This document shows, piece by piece, positions 1-7,914 of a DNA stretch of 12,172 nucleotides. Under the pieces are notes generated by a model that searched no databases, was not told the DNA's origin, and saw only the letters and a program-made list of their open reading frames with translations. The DNA is taken from contig DXRF01000068.1 of NCBI GenBank assembly GCA_019411205.1, positions 1 through 12,172 of the forward strand. Reading direction: 5' to 3'. Each line of letters starts with the position of its first letter. Position 1 is the stretch's first letter. Origin of the DNA: Parabacteroides sp. Its GTDB lineage: Bacteria; Bacteroidota; Bacteroidia; Bacteroidales; Tannerellaceae. Both the position numbers and the translations under genes were made by a program.

Positions 1-47
1 AGCCCTCTCTTTTTTTAGCAAAGACAAGCACATCATCCCGTAAACAC

Positions 48-120
48 CCCCATGTTGCCATCCTCTACACCCGGATGTACCGGCCCTCTACACCCAGGTG
101 TTAAGGATGGCAACATGGGG
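48..120. repeat. Compound inverted and direct repeat element
   Basis: A perfect 17-bp inverted repeat pairs 48-64 (CCCCATGTTGCCATCCT) with 104-120, leaving a 39-nt loop. Inside, two 17-nt direct copies starting CCTCTACACCC lie at 62-78 and 85-101 (period 23, 2 mismatches); the first overlaps the left arm. Each copy is itself near-palindromic: TACA/TGTA at 66-69 and 76-79, and ACACC/GGTGT at 90-94 and 97-101. No T-run follows directly, so it is a poor rho-independent terminator on the plus strand. It may be a REP-like intergenic repeat, a protein-binding array or the 3' structure of an upstream transcript. The structure is seen directly; the role is unknown. Confidence 0.75.
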
Positions 121-266
121 ATGTCCGGCAACTAAAGTACCGTGGCGGACAATAAAAACTACCCGGTTTTACCTGTTTTATAGCCGTTTTTGCATAAAAT
201 AATCGAGTGATTTGCAGGGATGGGAAACGGGATTTCCGAATTTTGGTGCGGTTGTCCCGGTGGTTC

Positions 267-297
267 TTTCATATGCTGTGTTAATTTGCTATATTTG
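267..297 (+). promoter_or_regulatory. Putative promoter of the GH2 gene
   Basis: TATATTTG at 290-297 matches the Bacteroidetes -7 consensus TAnnTTTG exactly. TTTC at 267-270, 19 nt upstream, is a one-mismatch version of the -33 TTTG box. Transcription would start a few bases after 297, giving a 5' leader of about 50 nt ending in an A-rich stretch before the start codon. This is a consensus match, not an experimental start site. Confidence 0.55.
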
Positions 298-354
298 TGA
301 ACGATTTGGCATGTCTAAGAATGAATACACAAATAAAATCTATTATTCCTAAAA

Positions 355-3300
355 ATGAACATCATGAAAAAAATCTCGTTAGCCTTAGCGCTTTGCTGTG
401 CTTCTTTCTATAGCATGGCTGATCAATTGCCGCTTGGGGGATTTAGTTACGGACCGGTGGAAACGCCGACCGGTAAAGAGTGGGAGTCTCCTGAGAACCT
501 GGCTCTGAACAAAGAACAACCGCATGCTTATATTTTCCCTTTCCAGGATGTGGAAAGTGCTCGTAAGGTATTGCCGGAAAACAGTAAATTTTGGCAGTCT
601 CTGGATGGAGACTGGAAGTTCAATTGGGCGCCTGATCCCGACTCACGGCCGAAAGACTTCTATAAGCCGGAGTTCGATGTGTCTGGCTGGGACAATATTC
701 CGGTTCCTTCCAGTTGGAATATTTATGGAGTCCAAACAGACGGTAGTCTGAAATATGGAGTTCCGATCTATGTGAACCAACCGGTAATTTTCCAGCATAA
801 AGTGGCGGTCGATGACTGGCGCGGAGGTGTGATGCGTACTCCGCCGACGCATTGGACGACTTATAAACATCGGAATGAAGTCGGTTCTTTCCGTCGTGAT
901 TTCGAGATACCGCAGGATTGGGACGGACGCGAAGTTTTTATCAGTTTCGATGGAGTCGATTCCTTCTTCTATCTGTGGATTAACGGCCGTTATGTGGGTT
1001 TTTCCAAGAATTCACGCAATACGGCTGATTTCAACATTACTTCTTATCTCCGTAAAGGGACGAATGTCGTGGCAGCCGAAGTGTATCGCAGTTCCGACGG
1101 TTCTTTTCTGGAAGCGCAGGATATGTTCCGCCTTCCGGGCATCTTCCGGACGGTCGCTCTTTATTCGGCTCCGAAGGTACACGTCCGCGACCTGATCGTG
1201 ACTCCTGATCTGGATGCTGCTTACAGGGATGGCTCGTTGGCGATCTCGGCCGATGTGCGAAACCTGGATAAGAAAGCGGCCAAGGGGTATAAGTTGGAAT
1301 ATACGCTGTATGCCAATAAGCTGTATTCGGATGAGAATACGAAAGTCGATGATGCGGCAGTTTCGGCAACGGTAGATGTCGTAAATCCCGGCCAGACGCA
1401 AACTTCGCAGGCTCTATTGAATGTAAAGGCTCCTGACAAATGGTCGGCTGAGTTGCCGTATCGCTATACGTTGGTGGCAGAGTTGAAAAATGCCAAAGGC
1501 AAAACGGTGGAAACCGTTTCGACTATAGTCGGTTTCCGCAAAGTGGAAATCAAAGATACGCCAGCTGAAGAAGATGAATTCGGGTTGGCCGGGCGTTACT
1601 ATTATATAAATGGTAAGACCGTCAAGTTGAAAGGAGTCAACCGTCATGAGTCGAATCCGGCGGTCGGACATGCCATCACGCGCGATATGATGGAAAAAGA
1701 GGTGATGCTGATGAAGCGAGCCAATATCAACCACGTGCGTAATTCACATTATCCGGATGATCCTTATTGGTATTTCTTGTGTAATAAATATGGTCTTTAT
1801 CTGGAAGACGAAGCCAATATCGAGTCGCACGAATATTATTACGGTGCCGCCTCCCTTTCGCATCCGGTAGAATGGAAAAAGGCACATGTCGCACGTGTGA
1901 TGGAGATGGTTCATGCCAATATCAACAATCCGTCTATCGTGATCTGGTCGTTGGGCAATGAAGCGGGGCCGGGTGAAAACTTTGTGGCTGCCTATGATGC
2001 GTTGAAGCAGGTGGATAAATCCCGTCCCGTCCAATATGAACGTAACAACGACATAGTGGATATGGGGTCGAATCAGTACCCGTCGATCGGCTGGACGCGT
2101 GGTGCGGTGAAAGGTGATTATGATATAAAATACCCGTTCCATATTTCCGAATATGCTCATTCGATGGGAAACGCCTGCGGTAACCTGGTGGATTACTGGG
2201 AGGCGATCGAATCGACAAATTTCTTCTGCGGCGGTGCTATCTGGGATTGGGTGGACCAGTCGATGTATAACTACGATAAAAAGACCGGTAAGCGATATCT
2301 GGCATATGGCGGGGATTTCGGTGATACTCCGAATGACGGTCAGTTCGTGATGAATGGCATTGTGTTCGGTGATCTGGAACCGAAACCGCAGTATTATGAA
2401 GTGAAGAAAGTCTATCAGCATATTGGCGTGAAAGCGGTCGATGTCAGGAAGGGGCTTTTTGAGATATTCAATAAATACTATTTTAAGGATCTTTCGGATT
2501 ACGATATAAGATGGTCGCTTTATGAAGACGGAAAGGAGATTCGATTCGGTTTGGTTAATTCCGGAACGATCCCTGCCCGTGCCAAAGCACAAGTGTCAAT
2601 ACCTGTGCCTTTTGACAAATTGAAGAATGATTCCGAATATTTTGTAAAGGTGCAGTTCCTTCTTAAAGAGGATATGCCGTGGGCTGAAAAAGGATTTGTG
2701 ATGGCGGAGGAACAAATTTTGTTGCAGGAAGCTATAGCACGTCCTTCCATCAGTGCCGTGACGGCTTCTGCCGGAAAGATGAAGTTGGATAAATCGGATA
2801 CTTCGATTAAAACGGTGAGCGGTGACGGCTTCGTTGCTAAGTTCGATATGGAGACGGGTACGATTTACAGCCTGGCCTACGGAGGCAAGACGATTATAGC
2901 CGATGGAAACGGCCCGAAGCTCGATGCTTTGCGTGCTTTTACCAATAACGACAATTGGTTCTATTCGCAGTGGTTTGAACACGGCTTGCATAACCTGCAA
3001 CATCGGGCGACAAACAGTACGGTCCTGGAAAGAAACGACGGTACGGTCGTCCTGGCCTTCACTGTCGAATCGCAGGCACCGAACGGAGCTAAGATCAAAG
3101 GTGGAACCAGCACGGGAAAGAACAGTATAGAGGAACTGACGGATAAGAGATTCGGAGAAAATGATTTCAAGTTTACGACAAATCAGATCTGGACCGTTTA
3201 TCCTGACGGCTCTATCGAATTGCAATCGAGCATCACTTCTAACCGTCCGAGTCTGGTATTACCTCGTTTGGGATATGTGATGAAAGTCCCGCAGCAATAT

Positions 3301-4386
3301 GCCGGCTTCACTTATTACGGACGTGGCCCGATCGACAACTATGCCGACCGCAAGAGCGGACAGTTTATCGAACAACATAAGAATACGGTGGCTGGCGAGT
3401 TTGTGAATTTCCCGAAACCGCAAGATATGGGCAACCACGAGGATGTACGCTGGTGTGCCCTGACCGATCCGAACGGCGAGGGGGCTGTGTTTGTGGCTGC
3501 CGGCCGCATGTCTGTATCGGCTCTTCAATATTCTGCTCTGGATTTGATTCTGGCTTCTCATCCCTACCAGTTGCCGGTTGCAGGAGATACTTATCTGCAC
3601 TTGGATGCGGCAGTGACCGGGTTGGGTGGTAACAGTTGCGGACAAGGCGGACCGCTGGAACAGGATCGCGTCTTTGCCGGACATCATGACATGGGCTTTA
3701 TGATCCGTCCTGCCGGAAAGGATGTAACCGTTACGGCAAATGTTGCACCCGCCGGAGAAATGCCGTTGACAATCATGCGTAATCGTGCCGGAGCTGTTGA
3801 GCTTTCATCGGTCCGTAAAGACGCTGTGATTTGCTATACGATCGACGGGAAAGGAAAAGCGAAGGAATATACGGAAGCCATACCGTTCCGCAATGGTGGT
3901 ACCGTAAAAGCCTGGTTTAAAGATAATCCGAAAATCAATGCAACGGCTTCTTTCAGCAAAATCGAGAGTATCCAGACGGAAGTGGTCTATACAAGCAGCG
4001 AAGAGTCCGGTTACGGAGATGCCAAGAACCTGACGGATGGTGATCCGAATACGATCTGGCATACGATGTTTTCCGTTACCGTTGCCAAATATCCGCACTG
4101 GGTGGACTTGGATGCAGGGGAAGTAAAACAGATTAAAGGTTTTTCATTCCTTCCCCGGCAGGACGGATCGAATGGTCATGTCAAGGATTATTCGATCAGT
4201 GTCAGCCTGGATGGTAAAAACTGGGGCGAACCGGTCTTGAAAGGCACTTTTGAAAATAACCTGAAGGAAAAGAAAGTGTTGTTCGATCAGCCGGTCGAAG
4301 CCCGCTATATCCGCTTTACCGCATTGAGCGAACAGCGCGGACAGGATTTTGCATCGGGTGCAGAACTGGTGATTCTGGCTGACTAA
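355..4386 (+). CDS. Secreted GH2 beta-galactosidase (LacZ-like) with C-terminal F5/8-type carbohydrate-binding domain
   Basis: This 1343-residue glycoside hydrolase family 2 enzyme probably releases terminal beta-galactose in the periplasm or at the cell surface. A signal peptide (residues 1-22, ending SMA before DQ) suits signal peptidase I; the CC in its core does not form a lipobox. Apparent domains are a sugar-binding jelly roll (about 40-270), an Ig-like domain (275-400), a TIM barrel (403-695), a second Ig-like domain (about 715-815), the LacZ small-chain beta-sandwich (about 830-1115), a short FN3/CHB-like linker domain (1120-1203) and an F5/8 type C (CBM32-like) domain (1208-1343). 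Catalytic residues by analogy to E. coli LacZ are acid/base E536 in GNEAG and nucleophile E599 in SEYAHSMGN; the metal-site motif DEANIESH (485-492) is also kept. It is longer than the roughly 1020-residue E. coli LacZ because of the added C-terminal modules. The in-frame ATG at 364 (MKKIS) is an equally plausible start. It appears monocistronic. The exact substrate cannot be read from sequence. Confidence 0.93.
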   Translation: MNIMKKISLALALCCASFYSMADQLPLGGFSYGPVETPTGKEWESPENLALNKEQPHAYIFPFQDVESARKVLPENSKFWQSLDGDWKFNWAPDPDSRPKDFYKPEFDVSGWDNIPVPSSWNIYGVQTDGSLKYGVPIYVNQPVIFQHKVAVDDWRGGVMRTPPTHWTTYKHRNEVGSFRRDFEIPQDWDGREVFISFDGVDSFFYLWINGRYVGFSKNSRNTADFNITSYLRKGTNVVAAEVYRSSDGSFLEAQDMFRLPGIFRTVALYSAPKVHVRDLIVTPDLDAAYRDGSLAISADVRNLDKKAAKGYKLEYTLYANKLYSDENTKVDDAAVSATVDVVNPGQTQTSQALLNVKAPDKWSAELPYRYTLVAELKNAKGKTVETVSTIVGFRKVEIKDTPAEEDEFGLAGRYYYINGKTVKLKGVNRHESNPAVGHAITRDMMEKEVMLMKRANINHVRNSHYPDDPYWYFLCNKYGLYLEDEANIESHEYYYGAASLSHPVEWKKAHVARVMEMVHANINNPSIVIWSLGNEAGPGENFVAAYDALKQVDKSRPVQYERNNDIVDMGSNQYPSIGWTRGAVKGDYDIKYPFHISEYAHSMGNACGNLVDYWEAIESTNFFCGGAIWDWVDQSMYNYDKKTGKRYLAYGGDFGDTPNDGQFVMNGIVFGDLEPKPQYYEVKKVYQHIGVKAVDVRKGLFEIFNKYYFKDLSDYDIRWSLYEDGKEIRFGLVNSGTIPARAKAQVSIPVPFDKLKNDSEYFVKVQFLLKEDMPWAEKGFVMAEEQILLQEAIARPSISAVTASAGKMKLDKSDTSIKTVSGDGFVAKFDMETGTIYSLAYGGKTIIADGNGPKLDALRAFTNNDNWFYSQWFEHGLHNLQHRATNSTVLERNDGTVVLAFTVESQAPNGAKIKGGTSTGKNSIEELTDKRFGENDFKFTTNQIWTVYPDGSIELQSSITSNRPSLVLPRLGYVMKVPQQYAGFTYYGRGPIDNYADRKSGQFIEQHKNTVAGEFVNFPKPQDMGNHEDVRWCALTDPNGEGAVFVAAGRMSVSALQYSALDLILASHPYQLPVAGDTYLHLDAAVTGLGGNSCGQGGPLEQDRVFAGHHDMGFMIRPAGKDVTVTANVAPAGEMPLTIMRNRAGAVELSSVRKDAVICYTIDGKGKAKEYTEAIPFRNGGTVKAWFKDNPKINATASFSKIESIQTEVVYTSSEESGYGDAKNLTDGDPNTIWHTMFSVTVAKYPHWVDLDAGEVKQIKGFSFLPRQDGSNGHVKDYSISVSLDGKNWGEPVLKGTFENNLKEKKVLFDQPVEARYIRFTALSEQRGQDFASGAELVILAD

Positions 4387-4409
4387 TTGAACTTTATATT
4401 ATATGATGG

Positions 4410-4444
4410 AACAGGAGAGGAAGTCATTCCTTTCCTGTTTTTTT
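4410..4444 (+). terminator. Rho-independent terminator after the GH2 gene
   Basis: A 13-bp uninterrupted stem pairs 4410-4422 with 4427-4439 (one G-U pair), with a 4-nt loop GTCA, and runs into seven Ts (4438-4444). It starts 24 nt after the GH2 stop codon. It isolates the GH2 gene from the coaX operon, and it also rules out the upstream ATG codons at 4403 and 4406 as sensible coaX starts, because they sit at or just before the left arm. Confidence 0.93.
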
Positions 4445-4452
4445 ATACTTTG
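4444..4452 (+). promoter_or_regulatory. Putative -7 element for the coaX operon
   Basis: TATACTTTG immediately after the terminator resembles the Bacteroidetes -7 box TAnnTTTG with one extra base, and is followed by TGCC, as in the box before the PpiD-like gene (TATCTTCG then TGCC). No good -33 TTTG is seen at the usual distance, where the terminator stem lies. Position and similarity support it; the spacing is imperfect. Confidence 0.45.
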
Positions 4453-4513
4453 TGCCTCCGATATGTCTGTTATCTCATCATTTTTGTTTTTCTTTGCGGA
4501 AAAATTCAGACAC

Positions 4514-5242
4514 GTGAATCTCATTATAGAACAAGGAAACACATCATCGAAGGTGGCTGTATACAATAAGGGGCATATGGAGGCTTCTTTTGTGTTTAAG
4601 AAATTCGACGTGGAAGTCATCTCTTCTATCTTTAAGAAATACCCGTTGGCAAAAGGGATATTCTCGACAGTGATAGATAAAGATGACGAATTGGTTGCAT
4701 ACTTGGAAAGCAATCTTCGGAATTTTGTGTTTTTGGACGAAACGGTATCTCTTCCGATCAAGGTGCAATATAAAACACCTGCAACATTGGGCAGGGACCG
4801 GTTGGCTGCTGCTGTTGGGGCTAATTTCCTGCAACCTGGAAAGGATTTGCTGGTGATTGATGCCGGAACAGCTATTACATATGAATTGATCGATGCTTCC
4901 GGCTCTTATTTGGGGGGAAATATTTCGCCGGGAATGACAACCCGGTTCAGAGCATTGAACCAGTTTACGAAGAAATTGCCTTTGGTGGTCGAACAGGAGA
5001 ACATTCCTCTGGTCGGAACGGATACGGAAACAGCCATCCAGGCTGGAGTAGTAAATGGTATAGTGTGTGAGATGGACGGATATATCGAAATGCTTCGGCT
5101 AAAATATCCTAACCTTTTGGTTTTTTTAACAGGCGGTCATTCGTTTTATTTTGAAAGACGACTAAAAAACTCCATCTTTGCAGACATTAATTTAGTGTTG
5201 ACAGGATTAAACAGAATCTTAGAGTATAATGTTGAAGATTAA
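4514..5242 (+). CDS. coaX: Type III pantothenate kinase
   Basis: CoaX phosphorylates pantothenate with ATP, the first step of coenzyme A synthesis in the cytoplasm. From the GTG at 4514 the protein is 242 residues and begins with the family's N-terminal phosphate-binding motif (residues 3-14, containing EQGNTSSK), the usual length and start for the family. The frame stays open upstream to ATGs at 4463 and 4403, but these add 17 or 37 residues unlike the family, and 4403 lies in the terminator region. Other family motifs are LGRDR (92-96), DAGTA (116-120), GGNISPG (134-140) and a late TGGHS. The aspartate usual in the first motif (DxGNT) is glutamate here (E6). The 3' end overlaps the next gene by 14 nt, which suggests translational coupling. 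It is unrelated to the bacterial type I CoaA fold. The function call is firm; the GTG start is a strong inference. Confidence 0.93.
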   Translation: MNLIIEQGNTSSKVAVYNKGHMEASFVFKKFDVEVISSIFKKYPLAKGIFSTVIDKDDELVAYLESNLRNFVFLDETVSLPIKVQYKTPATLGRDRLAAAVGANFLQPGKDLLVIDAGTAITYELIDASGSYLGGNISPGMTTRFRALNQFTKKLPLVVEQENIPLVGTDTETAIQAGVVNGIVCEMDGYIEMLRLKYPNLLVFLTGGHSFYFERRLKNSIFADINLVLTGLNRILEYNVED

Positions 5243-6518
5243 TAAGGTACTAATAACAAGCGTTCTTATATTCATACTGTTGCCTTTGATGGCGCAAAAC
5301 AATACAAACTCGCCCTATACCCGTTTCGGGTATGGTGATTTGGGAGAACGTTCGTTCGGCGCAGGTCGAGCCATGGGGGGTGTAGGTTACGGATTACGTT
5401 CGCCAAAACAAATAAATCCGATGAACCCGGCATCATACAGTTGCATGGATTCCCTGACATTTCTCTTTGATTTTGGTGTTGCCGGTCAGTTGTCGTGGTT
5501 TGATGACGGAAATGCCCGCCAGAATGACATCAACGGAAATGTGGAATATATCGCGATGCAATTTCCGATTCATCGCCGTATAGCCTTGAGTGTCGGTTTG
5601 TTGCCCTATTCTTATGTCGGTTATAAATTTGGAGCCTTGCGTAACGACCAAGGAGTTACATTTACGGAAACTTATAACGGCTCGGGCGGTTTGAGTGATT
5701 TATATGGGGGGATCTCTATAGACATCTGGAAAAAACGTTTAGCCGTGGGAGCCAATTTCGGTTTCCTGTTCGGGAATATCAAGCATGAACAGGTGGTGAT
5801 CATGAGCGGTGAAGGAACCGGGGCATATAATACGAACCGTAACCAGGAATTGAGGGTTCGTGACTTGAAAATGGATTTTGGATTGCAATATACACAGCCG
5901 TTAAGCAAAACAGAGAGTGTGACGTTAGGTCTTGTTTTCTCTCCTAAAAAGAGTTTGCATGCAAAATCCTATCAATTGACTCAATCTTATACTTCTTCTG
6001 GATCAGATGGAGAAGTTCTTCAGTCTGATACGATTAGCGGGAAAGCGTTTGCACTGCCTAACTCGTATGGGGTGGGGCTTTCTTATGTGAAACAAAATAA
6101 ATTAACGTTAGCGGCCGATTTTTCTTATGAAGATTGGGGAAAAATGCTTTACTTTGGAGAGAAAGGTAATTTCAAGAATCGTTACCGGGTAGCGGTAGGT
6201 GGTGAATATATACCGGATTATATGCGTAAATCATATTTCAGCCGGATTCGTTATCGTGCAGGTGTCCATTATGGCAATTCTTATTTGCGTATGAACCGGA
6301 CAGATGCCAATCCTTCCGGAGAAGGTTATAACGAGATCGGAGCAAGTCTCGGTCTGGGGCTGCCGTTGATTGATAATCGTTCGTTGATTAACATCTCATT
6401 TGAGTATGTGAGAAAGAAACCGGAAGTGAAGATGAACATGATTGATGAACAGTATTTTCGTTTTACTGTGAATTATACGTTCAATGAAGCATGGTTTATG
6501 AAATTTAAGGTCGATTAA
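5229..6518 (+). CDS. FadL/OmpP1-like outer-membrane beta-barrel protein, function unknown
   Basis: The 429-residue product has a signal peptide (residues 1-22, ending LMA before QNN). The mature part has alternating polar/hydrophobic, aromatic-rich strands typical of an outer-membrane barrel. The N-terminal region, with GRAMGGVGYGLRS followed by INPMNPASYS, resembles the FadL/OmpP1 arrangement in which an N-terminal hatch precedes the barrel, and the C-terminus (FRFTVNYTFNEAWFMKFKVD) looks like a closing strand. FadL proteins carry hydrophobic molecules across the outer membrane; the cargo here is unknown. It starts inside the 3' end of coaX (14-nt overlap) and precedes a periplasmic TPR gene and lptC, so an envelope-assembly or lipid role is a reasonable inference, not a demonstrated one. 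No truncation is seen. The barrel call is firm and the FadL family assignment moderate. Confidence 0.8.
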   Translation: MLKINKVLITSVLIFILLPLMAQNNTNSPYTRFGYGDLGERSFGAGRAMGGVGYGLRSPKQINPMNPASYSCMDSLTFLFDFGVAGQLSWFDDGNARQNDINGNVEYIAMQFPIHRRIALSVGLLPYSYVGYKFGALRNDQGVTFTETYNGSGGLSDLYGGISIDIWKKRLAVGANFGFLFGNIKHEQVVIMSGEGTGAYNTNRNQELRVRDLKMDFGLQYTQPLSKTESVTLGLVFSPKKSLHAKSYQLTQSYTSSGSDGEVLQSDTISGKAFALPNSYGVGLSYVKQNKLTLAADFSYEDWGKMLYFGEKGNFKNRYRVAVGGEYIPDYMRKSYFSRIRYRAGVHYGNSYLRMNRTDANPSGEGYNEIGASLGLGLPLIDNRSLINISFEYVRKKPEVKMNMIDEQYFRFTVNYTFNEAWFMKFKVD

Positions 6519-6530
6519 CTAAATAGTTAA
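6515..6530. repeat. Perfect 16-bp palindrome at the barrel/TPR gene junction
   Basis: TTAACTA, then AA, then TAGTTAA form a perfect 7+7 inverted repeat that includes the stop codon of the barrel gene (6516-6518). It is entirely A/T-rich apart from one C/G pair per arm, so an RNA hairpin would be weak; as DNA it could be an operator. It sits at the start of the 29-nt gap before the TPR gene. TAACTTTA at 6528-6535 just after it is one mismatch from a -7 box. Confidence 0.4.
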
Positions 6531-6547
6531 CTTTAATAGAAATAAAT

Positions 6548-7912
6548 ATGAAGATCAAAGTATTATTGTTGGCTTTCGGATGCTCTATGATGTCGTTCGG
6601 AGCCTATGCACAAAAAGGTGTGGATACTGGTACTCCGTTCGGTTCTGGTGAAGATAGCGTACGTTGTATTACCAATATCAGCTTGTTTGTCCCTTATGCC
6701 AAAGCAGGGAATTTCAAGGATGCTTATGAATTCTGGCATCAGGCTTATACTGAATGCCCGGGAGCTCATAAGGATATCTACTTGTATGGTGTGAGAATCA
6801 TGGACTGGAAAATCAATACAGAGAAAGATCCGGCTAAGAAAGCTGCTCTTATCGATGATTTGATGAAGGTTTATGATACGCGTGTGAAATATTTCGGTAA
6901 TGACCGGAAGTATGGTAAGGACTGGATTGTTGCTCGTAAGGCAGCCGATTATATCCGTCTTAAGGGAGAAAAGGCAGATCCGAAAGTGTATTATGCTTGG
7001 TTAGGTGAAGTGATCAATGAGTTTGGTGAAAACGCTGAAGCAATGGGCGTATCCTTGTATATGATGGGATCTCACCGTCAACTGTTGGCTGATCCTAATT
7101 TCAAAGAGACTTATTTGGAAGACTATTTGAAATGTTCCAAGATCATTGCAACTCAGTTGGCTGCAGCTCAAGCAGCAAATAATGAAAAAGAGGTAAAGAA
7201 CCTGACTACCTACAAGTCTGCCATTGATGGTGGTTTTGCAGGAAGTGGTGCTGCCGATTGTGAAACGTTGCAGAATATGTATGCTTCCAAAGTTGAAGCT
7301 GCAAAGGATGATCTGCCTGCATTGAAAGAAATCGTATCTCTGTTGAGACGTGTTCGTTGTCAGGAAATCGATGCTTTCTATACTGCTGCGGGTTATGCCT
7401 ATAAACTGGAACCGAGTGCGGATGCCGCTCTGGGTATTGCCAAACAGGCTGTAAAAGCTAAAGATTATGATAAGGCTATTCAGTATTTTGAAGAAGCTGC
7501 CAATATGGAAACAGATGCTGTATCAAAGGCTGAAGACTATTATCTGATCGGTGTACTGTTGTTCGAACAGAACAATATGTCAAAAGCAAGACAATATTGC
7601 CAGAAAGCAATCGAAACCAATCCTGATTACGGTGCACCGTACATCCTGATCGGTAACATGTATGCTAAGTCTGCAAAATCTATCTACCCGAATGATGCTG
7701 TTTTGGCGAAAGCTGTTTACTATGCGGCTATCGATAAATTTGAAAAAGCAAGACAGGTGGATCAGAATGTAGCTGAAGACGCTGGTAAATTGGCTAATAC
7801 TTATCGTGCTCACCTTCCTTCTACGGAAGAAGTTTTCATGCATCCGGATCTGGAAAAAGGAAAAGCTTTCAGAATCGGGGGCTGGATTGGTGAGACTGTC
7901 ACAATCAGATAA
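6548..7912 (+). CDS. Periplasmic tetratricopeptide-repeat protein, function unknown
   Basis: The 454-residue protein has a signal peptide (residues 1-21, ending AYA before QKG), so it is exported; a lipoprotein signal is less likely because the only early cysteine (C12) lacks a good lipobox. Residues about 40-280 are mainly helical by composition. Clear TPR-like helix pairs cover about 290-325 (AVKAKDYDKAIQYFEEA), 326-361 (an LFEQNNMSKARQYCQKAIE repeat ending in NPD) and a more divergent unit about 362-416. TPR domains bind partner proteins, so this is probably a scaffold for an envelope complex. It is 29 nt after the barrel gene and only 2 nt before lptC, which makes co-expression with LPS export very likely. 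No enzymatic motif is seen. An A/T-rich leader, not a Shine-Dalgarno sequence, precedes the ATG, as is usual in Bacteroidetes. Confidence 0.85.
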   Translation: MKIKVLLLAFGCSMMSFGAYAQKGVDTGTPFGSGEDSVRCITNISLFVPYAKAGNFKDAYEFWHQAYTECPGAHKDIYLYGVRIMDWKINTEKDPAKKAALIDDLMKVYDTRVKYFGNDRKYGKDWIVARKAADYIRLKGEKADPKVYYAWLGEVINEFGENAEAMGVSLYMMGSHRQLLADPNFKETYLEDYLKCSKIIATQLAAAQAANNEKEVKNLTTYKSAIDGGFAGSGAADCETLQNMYASKVEAAKDDLPALKEIVSLLRRVRCQEIDAFYTAAGYAYKLEPSADAALGIAKQAVKAKDYDKAIQYFEEAANMETDAVSKAEDYYLIGVLLFEQNNMSKARQYCQKAIETNPDYGAPYILIGNMYAKSAKSIYPNDAVLAKAVYYAAIDKFEKARQVDQNVAEDAGKLANTYRAHLPSTEEVFMHPDLEKGKAFRIGGWIGETVTIR

Positions 7913-7914
7913 TT

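Larger units (their letters stand above)
1..354. other. Non-coding region upstream of the GH2 gene
   Basis: No convincing coding sequence is present in this 354-base stretch. It contains a T-run at 10-17 (possibly the tail of a terminator for a gene outside the window), a compound inverted/direct repeat at 48-120, and a small 6-bp stem TGTCCG/CGGACA pairing 122-127 with 146-151. TTTGCA occurs twice with starts 22 bp apart (189-194 and 211-216). A Bacteroidetes-type promoter lies near 267-297. The rest, roughly 152-266, shows only short weak inverted repeats (for example GGAAA 223-227 with TTTCC 233-237). Confidence 0.7.

Noticed and set aside
189..216. Two TTTGCA repeats as an operator
   Set aside because: Starts are 22 bp apart, about two helical turns, but six-base repeats in A/T-rich DNA are expected by chance; noted only in the region description.
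355..430. Lipoprotein signal in the GH2 enzyme (CC in the signal peptide)
   Set aside because: The residue before the first cysteine is Leu, not Gly/Ala/Ser, and a good signal peptidase I site (SMA) follows at residue 22.
1744..2592. Long minus-strand open frame (282 codons) inside the GH2 gene
   Set aside because: It lies wholly opposite a well-supported catalytic TIM barrel, has no recognisable motif and an Ile/Arg/His-rich composition typical of antisense shadow frames.
4387..4569. Small plus-strand open frame of 60 codons starting at TTG after the GH2 stop
   Set aside because: It runs through the terminator stem and into coaX in another frame, with no start signal or recognisable motif.
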